64,000 bases of DNA from an uncultured Rhodospirillales bacterium (GCA_913060675.1 CAJXUS010000004.1:1-64000), one strand, 5' to 3'. Shown: positions 50,927 through 62,373, counted from the stretch's first letter. The notes: generated by a model from the sequence alone, not told the origin. Program-made: numbers and translations.

Positions 50927-51134
50927 GGGACGCCACAAAGCCTCAATTGTTTTTATTTTTTGAATTCAATTAGAGCCGAAAAGCTCTGGATAGTGATAAT
51001 ATACTCTTTATTCCTAAAACAGCATACTGCGTGATACTTATCGATAGATTAACACCACCAACCGGGAGCGCAACCGCACCGCAGCAATATTTGTCGGAAA
51101 ACTGACATAAAATGACGCGAATAGTCGGAAAAAA

Positions 51135-51170
51135 GAAAGGCGTTGGGACCAAAGATCCTCAACGCCTTTC
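51135..51170 (-). terminator. Terminator after mdh
   Basis: GAAAGGCGTTG/CAACGCCTTTC stem (51135-51145, 51160-51170) followed on the minus strand by CTTTTTTT-like sequence. It separates mdh from sucC, which therefore needs its own promoter in 50927-51134. Confidence 0.85.
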
Positions 51171-51218
51171 AATTTCCACAATCTTAAGCAGAGTTAATGG
51201 TGCGTCGCACAATTAACC

Positions 51219-52259
<1,041 letters not shown>

Positions 52260-52407
52260 TTACGCAATAATTATAGTGGGATTCCTAACGCGAAAGGTCT
52301 GTTTCGGCAAGGAGCTTTGTTGCAACGCACACAAACACGACACAATTTAACCTAAAAGTGACCTCATAAAACAGCCATTTTCCTTCAAAATAATTCGAAA
52401 TAGAAAA

Positions 52408-52725
52408 TTATTCTGCACAATTTACGCATGTCGTTGCATAGGGAAGAGCCGTGAGACGTCCTTCAGGAATATCTTCTCCGCAACCAGAACAGACTCCATA
52501 GGTCTCTTTCTTAATACGGGTTAAGGCTGCACGAATCTGATTAATTTCACCCAATCCTGCCTCTTCAAGCCCCTCAAGAACCTGATCACCTTCGCTCTCG
52601 GTGGCATTTTCACCCCAGTCCTGACTATGCGGTTCACGTAAATCATGCTCTATCTGGTCAACCCGAACACCAAGATCTTCCATTCGAGTTCTCAATTGGG
52701 CTTCAACTTTCTTCAGATTCAGCAT
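52408..52725 (-). CDS. TraR/DksA family zinc-finger protein
   Basis: 105 residues, short DksA-like. N-terminal coiled coil (Leu/Glu-rich, about 1-60), then a four-cysteine zinc finger CSGCGEDIPEGRL...CVNC with 17-residue spacing. Short members of this family may bind the RNA polymerase secondary channel. It is too short and divergent to call DksA itself. ATG 52725 has a better-spaced GGAG than 52731. Confidence 0.8.
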   Translation of the reverse strand: MLNLKKVEAQLRTRMEDLGVRVDQIEHDLREPHSQDWGENATESEGDQVLEGLEEAGLGEINQIRAALTRIKKETYGVCSGCGEDIPEGRLTALPYATTCVNCAE

Positions 52726-52962
52726 TTGCATCTACTCCCTTCAGACATTGCTATTGGGATGGTGCCACTCGTACAATATCTGTCATTGATACACATCAGG
52801 AATAATTATCTAAATTCCTGATCAGATTTTCCGAGTCTTCGGCAGGAGAGGAAATAACCCTCCCCAAAAGTCTAAGGCTTTTTATGAAAAAAAGGAAGTA
52901 TTTCCTCTGTTTTTCATTTAATCGCAACAATCTCAATTCTTGCGACTATCGAACTCTTAACA

Positions 52963-54081
52963 CTACCCCAAGTGAGACAAAGCAATGTATTCTTGAGATC
53001 GCATTTCTTGTAATCTACTAACGGTACGCTCAAATTCAAAAGCGCCATCGCCCTCAGGATATAAATTTTCAGGTTCCGCAGCAGCGGATACGACAAAGTT
53101 ACACCGATGCTCATACAGAGCATCGATCAATGACATAAAGCGCCGGGCCTTGTCGCGATTGTCGGGCCCCATATTGGGTACTCCAGACATGATAACTGTA
53201 TGAAAATGTCCTGCAACAGCTAGGTAATCTCCTGGTCCCAGTGCTTCAGCACAAAGTTCCTCAAAACTCACAAATGCGACATTTCGCGCGGCACGTCTAA
53301 TCTCAAGATGTCGCCCCTTAACTAAAAGAATTTCCGGTTCTGCGATTGCTCCCTCTGTCAATGTGAGGAACGTACTTTCAAGAGCCTGCTCTGCAGCCTT
53401 ACCAAAAGGGGTATGGTAAACGGGTAAATTCCGCATCCGTTCAAGACGGTAATCGATGCCGGAATCAAGTTGAAGAACGTCTAATCTCTCTTTTAAGATA
53501 TCAATGAAAGGCAGAAAACTTTCACGCTGTAACCCATTTTCATACAACCTATCTGGTGGCCAATTAGACGTTGCCACCACCACCACTCCGTTCTCAAACA
53601 AGGCTTCGAATAAGCGCGCCAAGATCATTGCATCCGCAATATTTACGACGTGGAATTCATCAAAGCAGAGCAAAAGAGTTTCTTGTGCCAATTCCTCCGC
53701 AAGATCTGGTAATGGATCTGAGCGCGTCCCCTTATGGCGTTCGCGCCACTTATGTAATCGTTCCTGTACTTCTTGCATGAAGGCATGAAAGTGCACCCGC
53801 CTTTTCTTTTCAACAGGCGCTATGGAGAAAAACATATCCATAATCGTAGATTTTCCAGTACCAACACCGCCAAAAAAATACACCCCTTGTGGCGGAGATA
53901 CCTTTCGACGCCCGAGGCCAAGCCGTTCTTTCCAGCCCCCCATCCCGGTAGATGGTTGATATTTTTTTAAGGCAAGGTAAAGGCTCTGCAGCTTTTCAGC
54001 CGCCAACTCCTGGGTTTGGTCCGGGCGAAGTTCTCCTGAATTGCGCATTTCACGATAGAGGAATAGCGGGCCTTCACTCAT
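52963..54081 (-). CDS. zapE: Cell division protein ZapE (AFG1-like ATPase)
   Basis: 372 residues. P-loop GGVGTGKSTIMDMFF near residue 70, Walker B LLCFDEFHVVNIADAMIL, the sensor VVATSNWPPDRLYENGLQR, and the C-terminal MSLIDALYEHR. ZapE acts at the Z ring during late division. ATG 54081 is chosen; the frame to 54111 is not conserved. A weak hairpin with a seven-T run follows at 52893-52906 (minus strand). Confidence 0.92.
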   Translation of the reverse strand: MSEGPLFLYREMRNSGELRPDQTQELAAEKLQSLYLALKKYQPSTGMGGWKERLGLGRRKVSPPQGVYFFGGVGTGKSTIMDMFFSIAPVEKKRRVHFHAFMQEVQERLHKWRERHKGTRSDPLPDLAEELAQETLLLCFDEFHVVNIADAMILARLFEALFENGVVVVATSNWPPDRLYENGLQRESFLPFIDILKERLDVLQLDSGIDYRLERMRNLPVYHTPFGKAAEQALESTFLTLTEGAIAEPEILLVKGRHLEIRRAARNVAFVSFEELCAEALGPGDYLAVAGHFHTVIMSGVPNMGPDNRDKARRFMSLIDALYEHRCNFVVSAAAEPENLYPEGDGAFEFERTVSRLQEMRSQEYIALSHLG

Positions 54082-54142
54082 AGAAGCATTCCAAAAATAA
54101 AAGACACCCATTTTATTGATAAAAATTTAACCGGCAAAAGCA

Positions 54143-54889
54143 TTACCGCCCCCCTGAACAATCAAGAATGGTACCATTACAATAAGAGGCTTCTTCAGAG
54201 CCAAGCCAGATCACGGCGTTAGCAATTTCTTGGGCAGTCCCCGCACGTCCAGAAGGTATCATCGGCGCTATACGCGCCACCCTTCCCGGCTCCCCACCTG
54301 ACGCGTGGATTTCTGTATCAATAATACCGGGAGAGACGGCATTGACCCTGATCCCCTCACCACCGACTTCCTTGGCCAAGCCTATTGTCATTGCATCGAC
54401 CGCTGCCTTTGAAGCGGCATACCATACATATTCTCCAGGTGAGCCAAGACGTGCTGCAATAGAGGAAACCGTTACAATTACGCCGCCGTTTCCACCATGT
54501 CTTGTCGACATACGTTTAACCGCGGCTTGAGAACAATAGAGTGCCCCCATCGTATTGATACCAACAACTTGGTTCATAATCTGGGGATCAACCTCGTCAA
54601 ATCGACAAATTTTACCTGTGATACCAGCATTATTTACAAGCATCGTAACAGGACCAAGTTCAGTTTCAGTGTATCGGAATAGATTTTCAACTTGTTCAAA
54701 ATCGGAAACATCAGCCTTACAAGCGACCGCGCGACCACCATTGTTATTGATTTCGGCAACCAGAGATTCTGCCTCAGATGATCGATTGTGATAATTGACA
54801 CAGACAGCATAACCTTTGGATGCAGCCGTACGAGAAATCGCCGCTCCTATACCCCGGCTACCGCCCGTTACAACCATGACCTCATCCAT
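54143..54889 (-). CDS. SDR family oxidoreductase
   Basis: 248 residues, classical short-chain dehydrogenase. Cofactor motif VTGGSRGIGAAISR, NNAG in MLVNNAGITGK, catalytic Ser and YxxxK in VSSIAARLGSPGEYVWYAASK, and the VNAVSPGIIDTEIH turn. The charge after beta-2 (YHNRSS) suggests NADP. The substrate is unknown. Single gene, divergent from the DUF6494 gene. Confidence 0.88.
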   Translation of the reverse strand: MDEVMVVTGGSRGIGAAISRTAASKGYAVCVNYHNRSSEAESLVAEINNNGGRAVACKADVSDFEQVENLFRYTETELGPVTMLVNNAGITGKICRFDEVDPQIMNQVVGINTMGALYCSQAAVKRMSTRHGGNGGVIVTVSSIAARLGSPGEYVWYAASKAAVDAMTIGLAKEVGGEGIRVNAVSPGIIDTEIHASGGEPGRVARIAPMIPSGRAGTAQEIANAVIWLGSEEASYCNGTILDCSGGR

Positions 54890-55020
54890 CGCGTTCTCCT
54901 GTTTTGGATTTAATATTGCATCGCGAAATCATAAAACCCTGAATTGATTACAATTTCAACAACCAGATCTACCTAAAATAGATATACTAATGATGTATAA
55001 CGACGAAACCGGAGAATAAA

Positions 55021-55227
55021 ATGAACGAAGATGCCTTAAACATGAATATTCGTAAATTTCTCAAAAAAGTAGGAATCACCTCTCAAAGAGAGATTGAAGC
55101 TGCTATTCGCAACGGGCTAGAAGCAGGGAAAGTCAGCGGAAAAGCCACCCTTCCCATATCTGTCAGACTACAATTGCCTGAACTTGGTCTCGACCATCTA
55201 ATTGAAGGTAAAATTGACCTCGAATAA
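55021..55227 (+). CDS. DUF6494 family small protein
   Basis: 68 residues, small and without signal peptide. The order NIRKFLKKVGITSQREIEAAI and a C-terminal half with LGLDHLIEGKIDL match what I recall of DUF6494, a short alphaproteobacterial family of unknown function. The ATG has CCGGAG upstream. Followed after 79 bases by the EF-hand gene on the same strand. Confidence 0.75.
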   Translation: MNEDALNMNIRKFLKKVGITSQREIEAAIRNGLEAGKVSGKATLPISVRLQLPELGLDHLIEGKIDLE

Positions 55228-55306
55228 TTTTTTACACATTAAGCGACGGTTTTCTATTTTCCTTGCGTTGAATGAGTATGAAACATTTTATGCCGGAGAA
55301 ATTATT

Positions 55307-55714
55307 ATGATCAGTAAAAAAACTTTAATCGTCGCAACCAGCATTGCCTTTCTTACTGCTGGGGCAGCTTTCGCCGCAGGTGGTGGCAAGTGGAGTAATC
55401 ATTTAAAAGATGCTGACACCAACGGAGATGGACAGATCACTCAGGAAGAATTGCAAAATTCTCAGGCAACGCACTTCAGCCAAGCCGACAGCAACAGTGA
55501 CGGGCAGATCAGCCTCTCTGAAATGGAGCAAGCGATCACCAAACATATCGCTGAAAGAACTAAATCACAGTTCGAAAAAATGGATACCGATAACTCTGGT
55601 AACCTTACTGCCGAAGAGTTTAACGCCCGGATGAATAAGATGATGGAGCACCTAGACAGAAATGGTGATGGTATCATTAACGCCGATGAAATACCCAAGC
55701 ACGGTCGCGGTTAA
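55307..55714 (+). CDS. Exported EF-hand protein (four calcium loops)
   Basis: 135 residues. Signal peptide 1-24 (ATSIAFLTAGAAFA, cut after AFA). Four EF-hand loops follow: DADTNGDGQITQEE, ADSNSDGQISLSEM, MDTDNSGNLTAEEF and LDRNGDGIINADEI, all with the D-x-D/N-x-D/S-G pattern. Likely a periplasmic calcium-binding protein. I start at ATG 55307 (CCGGAGAA upstream). It lies 58 bases before the ECF sigma gene, possibly under its control. Confidence 0.85.
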   Translation: MISKKTLIVATSIAFLTAGAAFAAGGGKWSNHLKDADTNGDGQITQEELQNSQATHFSQADSNSDGQISLSEMEQAITKHIAERTKSQFEKMDTDNSGNLTAEEFNARMNKMMEHLDRNGDGIINADEIPKHGRG

Positions 55715-55772
55715 GGCTAAGTGTCATATAAAAGCACGTAATAATAATGGCTAAAAGAAATCTGGGCCTAGG

Positions 55773-56351
55773 ATGACACAGCCTCATACCCCCGAAGAGG
55801 ATGCAAAACTGATGGCCCAGGTCGCACAGGGAGACGCAGTCGCCTGTCGTCTCCTTGTGCAACGCCACCTTAGCCCTCTCGTTGGCTTGGCCCTACGAAT
55901 GACAAGGAACAATTCAGAAGCAGAAGACATTGCCCAAGAAGCCTTTGTCAGGTTATGGAAACAGAGTAAAAACTGGCAACCAAAAGCGAAAATATCAACC
56001 TGGCTTTACCGAGTTGCACACAATTTATCGATTGATGCGATCAGACGAAGAGAACGCCAAGGCGTGGCATCTAGCGATATGACTGAAATTGAAGATACAA
56101 CAACAAATCAATCCGGGATGCGGCACAAACAAGACGTTACCAACCAAGTTCAAGCCGCTATATCTTCTTTACCCGAACGACAGCGCACAGCCATTACGTT
56201 GGTGCACCACAGAGACCTGAGTAACAAAGAAGCGGCCAACATAATGGATATTTCAGTTGATGCTCTCGAATCCCTCCTGGCCCGAGGCAGAAGAGGCCTA
56301 CGCAAAGTGTTAGAGGATCAACGTGAAGATCTGTTAGGAGCACAATTATGA
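55773..56351 (+). CDS. ECF-type RNA polymerase sigma factor
   Basis: 192 residues: region 2 (about 25-95, with RMTRNNSEAEDIAQEAFVRLWK and KISTWLYRVAHNLSIDAIRR) and region 4 (about 130-180, SLPERQRTAITLVHHRDLSNKEAANIMD). The layout fits group-IV sigma factors. Its stop overlaps the next start (ATGA), and that gene in turn overlaps the sensor gene, so sigma, putative anti-sigma and sensor form a coupled operon. Confidence 0.92.
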   Translation: MTQPHTPEEDAKLMAQVAQGDAVACRLLVQRHLSPLVGLALRMTRNNSEAEDIAQEAFVRLWKQSKNWQPKAKISTWLYRVAHNLSIDAIRRRERQGVASSDMTEIEDTTTNQSGMRHKQDVTNQVQAAISSLPERQRTAITLVHHRDLSNKEAANIMDISVDALESLLARGRRGLRKVLEDQREDLLGAQL

Positions 56352-56815
56352 CGGATCAAACTCCGCTAAATCAGCAAGATAAAGAACAATTACAGTTCTT
56401 ACTCGACTGTTACGGAGCTTATGAACATCATTGGCCAGAAGAAAATCGCGCATGGATGTTGCAACTTATGGAAGTGTCCACTGAAGCACAGCAACTGCGC
56501 GAACACGCTTCCGAACTGGATAATCTTCTGGATCTAACGCCTTCTGAGCCCGATACAAACCATCTTATGGACGCAATTTTGGCAACGTCTCCAGTCCCGA
56601 TAAACAAAGAATTTTCCATTTGGAACTTCTGGCCTTACGAGAGCATTTGGCGACCACTATCTGCGCTTACCACAGCTGGTGCTTTTGGCCTCATGCTTGG
56701 CACCAGCTCACCAAATTGGATCTACAACCAAGATAACATTGAACTTCAAGAGGCCTACGTTGCCTTTAGCGAAGTTAGTTTTAGTAGTGATTTTCTGGAA
56801 GGAGAAATCAACTAA
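56348..56815 (+). CDS. Putative anti-sigma factor (single membrane segment)
   Basis: 155 residues, no family recognised. A polar, helical N-terminal part (1-80) could bind the sigma factor; one hydrophobic stretch (about 101-118, WRPLSALTTAGAFGLML) could cross the membrane; a short acidic C-terminal tail follows. Its place directly after an ECF gene with ATGA overlap, before a CpxP-like sensor (TAATG overlap), is the main argument. CnrY-type and similar anti-sigmas are also short and poorly conserved. Confidence 0.55.
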   Translation: MTDQTPLNQQDKEQLQFLLDCYGAYEHHWPEENRAWMLQLMEVSTEAQQLREHASELDNLLDLTPSEPDTNHLMDAILATSPVPINKEFSIWNFWPYESIWRPLSALTTAGAFGLMLGTSSPNWIYNQDNIELQEAYVAFSEVSFSSDFLEGEIN

Positions 56816-57300
56816 TGCCTACTCCATCCAAGAAAGCACTCACGGTACTATTCTCAATATCCCTGATTCTTAATATCTTTTTGGGCGGTCTGATTGGGTC
56901 TCACCTATGGCATGCCCGCAGCTTTGGCGGACCTGCTGAATTTGGCAGGCCCAACGCACAAAAAAATAAATGGCAAGACCTGACAGCCAAACAACGTGAC
57001 TTATTCAAAGACATTTGGCGCGAGCATAAATCAGAAATTAGATCTGGCTTCAAAGAAATGCGCTTATCTCATAAACGCCTGAAAGATAATTTAAAGGGAA
57101 AAACTGAGCGTTCTGAATTTGAAGAAGCCTTTGATACTTTCGTCAACGATCAATCGGCAATCCATGGCCAGACAATTGAGAGACTGCTCGATATTGCCAT
57201 GGCACTACCGCCAGAGGATCGAAGCGTCTTCCTATCTCTTTGGGGAACAGGTCCTGGTCGCCCACGTCCTCATAACCAAGACAGACCCAGAAAACCATAA
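56815..57300 (+). CDS. Periplasmic metal-sensor-like protein (CpxP/CnrX type)
   Basis: 161 residues: membrane anchor (about 8-30, ALTVLFSISLILNIFLGGLI) and a periplasmic all-helical part (about 50-140) with LTAKQRDLFKDIWREHKSEI and LPPEDRSVFLSLW, the Spy/CpxP/CnrX pattern called heavy-metal-sensor domain. The C-terminal tail is Pro/Arg-rich. Coupled to the putative anti-sigma, so it may feed a metal or envelope signal to the ECF sigma factor. The inducer is unknown. Confidence 0.75.
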   Translation: MPTPSKKALTVLFSISLILNIFLGGLIGSHLWHARSFGGPAEFGRPNAQKNKWQDLTAKQRDLFKDIWREHKSEIRSGFKEMRLSHKRLKDNLKGKTERSEFEEAFDTFVNDQSAIHGQTIERLLDIAMALPPEDRSVFLSLWGTGPGRPRPHNQDRPRKP

Positions 57301-57328
57301 AGCCAGAAGCAGCAAAGCAAGCGACTAC

Positions 57329-59512
57329 TTACACTTTAATGATGCGACTTTCCGGCAGCATCACGGATGCTGTCGTACCCTTACCTTCTACACTTGCTAA
57401 ACCAAGCGAGCCTTCGTGAAGGTTACAAAGTTTTTGTGTAATAGATAAGCCTAAACCCGTGCCCTGACTTTGACGTGTCATTGTGCCATCAACTTGAATA
57501 AACGGGTTCATGACATCATCCAGCTTGTCCTCAGGAATACCTATTCCCGTATCAATAACTTTGATCAAAATTCCTTCGCCATTGGATTTACTCTCAATCC
57601 GGATTTTCCCACCCGCAGGCGTGAATTTAACCGCGTTAGACAGTAAATTAATCAAAATTTGTTTAACGCCTCTTTCATCCGCATACACATTAGGCAGGTC
57701 TGATGGAGTATCAACCTCTAACTCAAGGTCACCATGATCGAGACGCGGACGAATGATCGTGACAGAGGAGTCAATCAGCTTATTAAGGTTCAGGCTCTCC
57801 TCATTGAGGGAAAACTCACCCGCTTCAATCTTGGAAAGATCGAGAATATCATTGATCAAATGGAGAAGGTGATCACCACTGTTTTTGATGTCCCCCAGAT
57901 ACTCCTGATACTTACGAGAGCCAAGAGGGCCAAAAATTTCCCGCTCCATAAGTTCCGAAAAACCAATGATAGCGTTTAAAGGGGTCCTTAGTTCGTGGCT
58001 CATATTTGCCAGAAACTCTGACTTGGCACGGTTGGCTAATTCAGCACTTTCCTTGGCTTCCATCAGCTGGATTTCGGCCAGTCTTTGTTTTGTAATGTCT
58101 TCTTTGGTTGCCACATAATTTGTGATCACACCTTGTTCATCAACCACACTGGAAATCGACGCCCATTCCCAAAAGTACTCACCGTTCTTGTGACGGTTTT
58201 TAAAGGCGCCGCTCCAAACTTTCCCACTAGAAATTGTTGTCCATAAATTTCGATATTCTTCCGAAGTTGTATGGCCAGACTTTAACATATTAGGATTTTT
58301 TCCAATGATTTCATCTGCCGAATATCCCGTAACCTCCAGGAATTTTGGATTAACATATTCTATAATGCCATTGGGGTCAGTGATCTGGATTGAGACCGGA
58401 TTTTGTTCAATCGCTTTGGAGAGCTTACGCAAATTACTCTCAACTTTTTTTCGTGCAGAAATATCACGGATAAAGGTTACTCTATTGGTTTGTCCATCCA
58501 GAATACTTGTCTTCGCACTGATATTTATTTCAAAAAAAGAGCCATTTTTACGCACGCCAACAGCTTCATAAGACCCTTCTTTAGCGTTGGATATATAATC
58601 TTGTACTAAGGGCATGGATTCAGGAGCGATCAAATCTTTCGCCCCAAGAGCGATCATCTCTTCATATCCATATCCAAACATTTTAAGAGCAGCATGGTTA
58701 CAATCATTCATGCCCCCTTTCGAATGAACGATAACAGCTTCGTTGGATAATTCAGAAAGCCGTCGCAAACGTTCTTCACTGATCTTTAGCGCCTGCTCTA
58801 CTTGTTTTCGTCCTGAGATGTCAATTGAGATGCCAATCAATCCCCCGAGTGTACTATCAGGATTATCGAAACGCGCCTTATGCATAAGGATATGTAAATC
58901 CGACCCATCCTCGCGCGTAAATATAGCTTCTTGCTCTTGAGTTCGACCTTTGGCTATTGCCTTTTTATCTGCCTCGACAAAAACATCCGCTAATTTTTCG
59001 GGGAAGATCTCATGAGATGTTTTGCCGATGATTTCATCTATATCTCTTCCGATATTTTCAAGAAACAGCTTATTACAGCTGAGGAATTTACCTTCATGGT
59101 CCTTGAAATAAACCTGTGCAGGCATCGCATCTATTAACGTCTGTAGGAAATTGTTGTGTTGCTCAACGGCAGACTCGGCAGCTTCGAGTTCGCCAATTTT
59201 TTCACTAATCCGTGAAAAGGACGAAATAATTTTAAGTATGCCAATAAAAAGGAAAAGACTTCCGCCGATGTAACTGGCTACAAGGCCAAAGGTCGTCACA
59301 GCACCAGATGCTTCGAAGGGAAAGTACCGGCTCAACTGATCATCGTTATTCAGGACATCAAGAAGGCTGCCAAAAGTCAGAAGAGAGAAGCCAACTGCGA
59401 GATAACTCCAACCCTTTAATGAGAGATCCTTAGCTGGGCGGCACCAGATAACAACAACGGTAATCACCGAAAAAATAGCTGCTCGAAGAATATCGGCAGT
59501 CACATCCAGCAT
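57329..59512 (-). CDS. PAS-domain sensor histidine kinase (no receiver domain)
   Basis: 727 residues. Three N-terminal membrane segments (about 8-25, 33-52, 68-95), coiled coil, three PAS domains (about 125-240, 245-355, 365-480, with PAC ends such as FIRDISARKKVE and YVATKEDITKQR), HisKA with phospho-acceptor H506 in ANMSHELRTPLNAIIGFSEL, and HATPase_c (N, G1, G2 boxes: LINLLSNAVKFTP, VIDTGIGIPEDKL, GTGLGLSITQKL). No response regulator is adjacent, so it is an orphan. It converges on the sigma/sensor operon (28-base gap). Confidence 0.93.
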   Translation of the reverse strand: MLDVTADILRAAIFSVITVVVIWCRPAKDLSLKGWSYLAVGFSLLTFGSLLDVLNNDDQLSRYFPFEASGAVTTFGLVASYIGGSLFLFIGILKIISSFSRISEKIGELEAAESAVEQHNNFLQTLIDAMPAQVYFKDHEGKFLSCNKLFLENIGRDIDEIIGKTSHEIFPEKLADVFVEADKKAIAKGRTQEQEAIFTREDGSDLHILMHKARFDNPDSTLGGLIGISIDISGRKQVEQALKISEERLRRLSELSNEAVIVHSKGGMNDCNHAALKMFGYGYEEMIALGAKDLIAPESMPLVQDYISNAKEGSYEAVGVRKNGSFFEINISAKTSILDGQTNRVTFIRDISARKKVESNLRKLSKAIEQNPVSIQITDPNGIIEYVNPKFLEVTGYSADEIIGKNPNMLKSGHTTSEEYRNLWTTISSGKVWSGAFKNRHKNGEYFWEWASISSVVDEQGVITNYVATKEDITKQRLAEIQLMEAKESAELANRAKSEFLANMSHELRTPLNAIIGFSELMEREIFGPLGSRKYQEYLGDIKNSGDHLLHLINDILDLSKIEAGEFSLNEESLNLNKLIDSSVTIIRPRLDHGDLELEVDTPSDLPNVYADERGVKQILINLLSNAVKFTPAGGKIRIESKSNGEGILIKVIDTGIGIPEDKLDDVMNPFIQVDGTMTRQSQGTGLGLSITQKLCNLHEGSLGLASVEGKGTTASVMLPESRIIKV

Positions 59513-59676
59513 TTCAAAACAGATCCCCTTAACAACCGTGATCCAACAAAACAGCCTGTTGATGCATCACTTCACGTCGACATTCTTTTTCATTGGCGAG
59601 ATTTTCTCTCATTCTATTGCAGTATCAATAGTGAAAACTAACACGAAGTAAATGCGACAAAATATTTCCAAAAAAA

Positions 59677-59700
59677 AAGGCCGACACAAAGGTCGGCCTT
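59677..59700 (-). terminator. Terminator of the sdh operon
   Basis: AAGGCCGAC/GTCGGCCTT stem (59677-59685, 59692-59700) with a 6-base loop; on the minus strand nine T residues follow. 33 bases after the sdhB stop. Confidence 0.92.
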
Positions 59701-59733
59701 GTTCATTTCAAATCTACACCACGTAAGATGAAA

Positions 59734-60522
59734 TCAGACTTTACGCTCAACCATCAACTTTTTAATCTCAGCGATAGCTTTAGCAGGATTCAATCCCTTA
59801 GGACAGGTTTTTGTACAATTCATGATTGTATGACACCTAAAGAGCCGGAAAGGATCTTCTAAGTTATCCAGACGAGTGCCTGTTTCCTCGTCACGACTAT
59901 CGGCAATAAAGCGATAAGCCTGAAGTAAAACGGCTGGACCGAGATAGCGATCACCATTCCACCAGTAACTTGGGCAGGATGTTGAACAGCTGAAACAAAG
60001 GATACATTCCCAAAGCCCGTCCAATTTCTTACGATCTTCAGGCGTTTGCAAACGTTCTCTTTCCGGTGCCGCAGTTGTTGTTTTTAACCAAGGCTCGATA
60101 GACGCATACTGTGCATATACGTGGTTGAGATCGGGCACCAAATCTTTAACCACAGGCATGTGTGGCAGAGGATAAATTTTAACTTCATCATCTCCCTCAA
60201 CATCGCTGCAAAACTTGGTACAAGCCAGGGTATTACTGCCGTCGATATTCATCGCGCATGAACCACAAACGCCTTCGCGGCAGGACCGGCGGAATGTCAG
60301 TGTCGGATCAATCTCATTTTTGATTTTGATCAGGGCATCGAGAACCATCGGTCCACAGCTATCCATGTCAACTTCATAGACGTCTTCGCGTGGCGTTTCA
60401 CCACTATCAGGATCCCAACGATATACGCGGAATGTCTTGGTTTTTGTCGCACCAGCCGGAGCGGTATGCTTTTTGCCGCTCTTGTTTATTTTTGAGTTGG
60501 CTGGAAGTGCAAATTCTACCAT
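59734..60522 (-). CDS. sdhB: Succinate dehydrogenase iron-sulfur subunit
   Basis: 262 residues. 2Fe-2S ligands in [15 protein letters not shown]...LAC (near 80-100), 4Fe-4S/3Fe-4S ligands in [33 protein letters not shown]. It carries electrons from SdhA to quinone at the inner membrane. The N-terminal 30 residues are Lys-rich. Last gene of sdhCDAB. Confidence 0.97.
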   Translation of the reverse strand: MVEFALPANSKINKSGKKHTAPAGATKTKTFRVYRWDPDSGETPREDVYEVDMDSCGPMVLDALIKIKNEIDPTLTFRRSCREGVCGSCAMNIDGSNTLACTKFCSDVEGDDEVKIYPLPHMPVVKDLVPDLNHVYAQYASIEPWLKTTTAAPERERLQTPEDRKKLDGLWECILCFSCSTSCPSYWWNGDRYLGPAVLLQAYRFIADSRDEETGTRLDNLEDPFRLFRCHTIMNCTKTCPKGLNPAKAIAEIKKLMVERKV

Positions 60523-60560
60523 TTTTTATTCTCTCCTTGACGCTTTTCCCACCGCACCGA

Positions 60561-62363
60561 CTAGTAAACGCGGGCTTTGGGTGGGAAGGACTGCACTTCA
60601 TCTGACAATGGCTCGAGATTAACCGGGCGATAATCAAAAGTTACAGTGCCGTCATCGGCACATTTGGCCATGGTGTGTTTCATCCACTTTTTGTCATCGC
60701 GATCCGGGAAGTCTTCACGGGCATGGGCGCCACGACTTTCTTCACGGTTTGCCGCACCTGACATCGTCACACGTGCCTGATACATCAGGTTGTCCAACTC
60801 AAGCGTTTCAACTAGATCAGAATTCCAGACCATGGAACGATCAGTGACAGATATATCGTCTTTTTTCTTCCAAATCTCACCGAGAGCTTCAACACCTTCG
60901 TTCAGGGTCTCACCTGTTCTAAAGACAGCCGCGTGGCCTTGCATTGCTTTTTGCATTTCCAAACGAACTTCAGATGTTTTCATTGAACCTTTGGCATAAC
61001 GAGCCTTGTCTAAACGTCCGAGCGAGTTATCACCCGCATCTGCCGGAAGATCAGCCTGCTTGGCTCCGGCTTTAACGGTATCAATACAATGCAGAGCGGC
61101 ACCACGCCCGAAGACCACGAGATCAAGCAGTGAGTTTGATCCCAAGCGGTTCGCGCCGTGAACAGAAACGCAAGCTGCTTCGCCAATCGCCATAAGACCC
61201 GGGACTTCTACATTTGGATCACCGTTTTTACTGGTGACAACTTGGCCCGTGTACTTACATGGAATTCCGCCCATGTTGTAATGGCATGTTGGGATCACAG
61301 GGATCGGCTCTTTGGCCACGTCAACACCAGCAAAGATACTGGCTGATTCAGCAATACCAGGAAGACGCTCATCGATGATAGCAGGATCAAGGTGTTCAAT
61401 ATGCAAGTTGATGTGATCACCACCAGCGCCAACACCACGACCTTCACGAATTTCCATGGTCATTGCGCGGCTGACAACATCACGTGATGCGAGATCCTTC
61501 GCACTCGGAGCATAACGCTCCATAAAGCGCTCGCCTTCAGAGTTGGTCAGATAACCGCCTTCGCCACGAACACCTTCGGTAATCAAACAGCCAGCGCCGT
61601 AAATACCCGTTGGGTGGAATTGAACGAATTCCATATCCTGACAATCAAGGCCCGCACGTAAAGCCATACCATTACCATCGCCCGTACAGGTGTGCGCACC
61701 AGTACAGGAGAAATAAGCGCGACCATAACCGCCGGTTGCCATAATGACTTTTTGAGCACGGAAACGATGGATTGTACCGTCATCAAGGTTCCATGCCACG
61801 ACACCGCGACATTCCCCATTTTCCATGATCAAGTCGATGGCGAAGTATTCAATAAAGAATTCCGCATGGCGACGCAGGCTTTGCTGATAGAGCGTATGCA
61901 ACATGGCGTGACCAGTACGATCAGCAGCAGCACAAGTTCTTTGCGCAATGCCTTCACCGTAGCGGGTCGTCATACCGCCGAAAGGACGTTGATAAATTTT
62001 GCCCTCTTCGGTACGGCTGAAAGGCATACCGTAATGCTCAAGTTCAACAATCGCTGGTACGGCTTCACGAACCATGTATTCGATTGAATCCTGATCACCA
62101 AGCCAGTCAGATCCCTTAACGGTGTCATACATATGCCAGCGCCAGTCATCTTCGCCCATGTTACCAAGAGAAGCAGATATCCCCCCTTGAGCAGCGACAG
62201 TGTGACTACGGGTTGGGAATACTTTTGTTATACAAGCAGTTTTAAGTCCAGCTTCTGCCAATCCCAGTGTCGCACGCAATCCAGCGCCACCGGCTCCGAC
62301 AACGACCACATCATAGGTGTGATCAATAAACTCATATGCTTTGTTAGATGGAGCAGCGTTCAT
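60561..62363 (-). CDS. sdhA: Succinate dehydrogenase flavoprotein subunit
   Basis: 600 residues. FAD-binding [18 protein letters not shown], the flavin-attached histidine in [11 protein letters not shown], the active-site [21 protein letters not shown] segment (in parts) and [18 protein letters not shown]. Oxidises succinate to fumarate. GCTAGGAAA ribosome site before ATG 62363. Confidence 0.98.
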   Translation of the reverse strand: MNAAPSNKAYEFIDHTYDVVVVGAGGAGLRATLGLAEAGLKTACITKVFPTRSHTVAAQGGISASLGNMGEDDWRWHMYDTVKGSDWLGDQDSIEYMVREAVPAIVELEHYGMPFSRTEEGKIYQRPFGGMTTRYGEGIAQRTCAAADRTGHAMLHTLYQQSLRRHAEFFIEYFAIDLIMENGECRGVVAWNLDDGTIHRFRAQKVIMATGGYGRAYFSCTGAHTCTGDGNGMALRAGLDCQDMEFVQFHPTGIYGAGCLITEGVRGEGGYLTNSEGERFMERYAPSAKDLASRDVVSRAMTMEIREGRGVGAGGDHINLHIEHLDPAIIDERLPGIAESASIFAGVDVAKEPIPVIPTCHYNMGGIPCKYTGQVVTSKNGDPNVEVPGLMAIGEAACVSVHGANRLGSNSLLDLVVFGRGAALHCIDTVKAGAKQADLPADAGDNSLGRLDKARYAKGSMKTSEVRLEMQKAMQGHAAVFRTGETLNEGVEALGEIWKKKDDISVTDRSMVWNSDLVETLELDNLMYQARVTMSGAANREESRGAHAREDFPDRDDKKWMKHTMAKCADDGTVTFDYRPVNLEPLSDEVQSFPPKARVY

Positions 62364-62373
62364 CGTTTATTTC

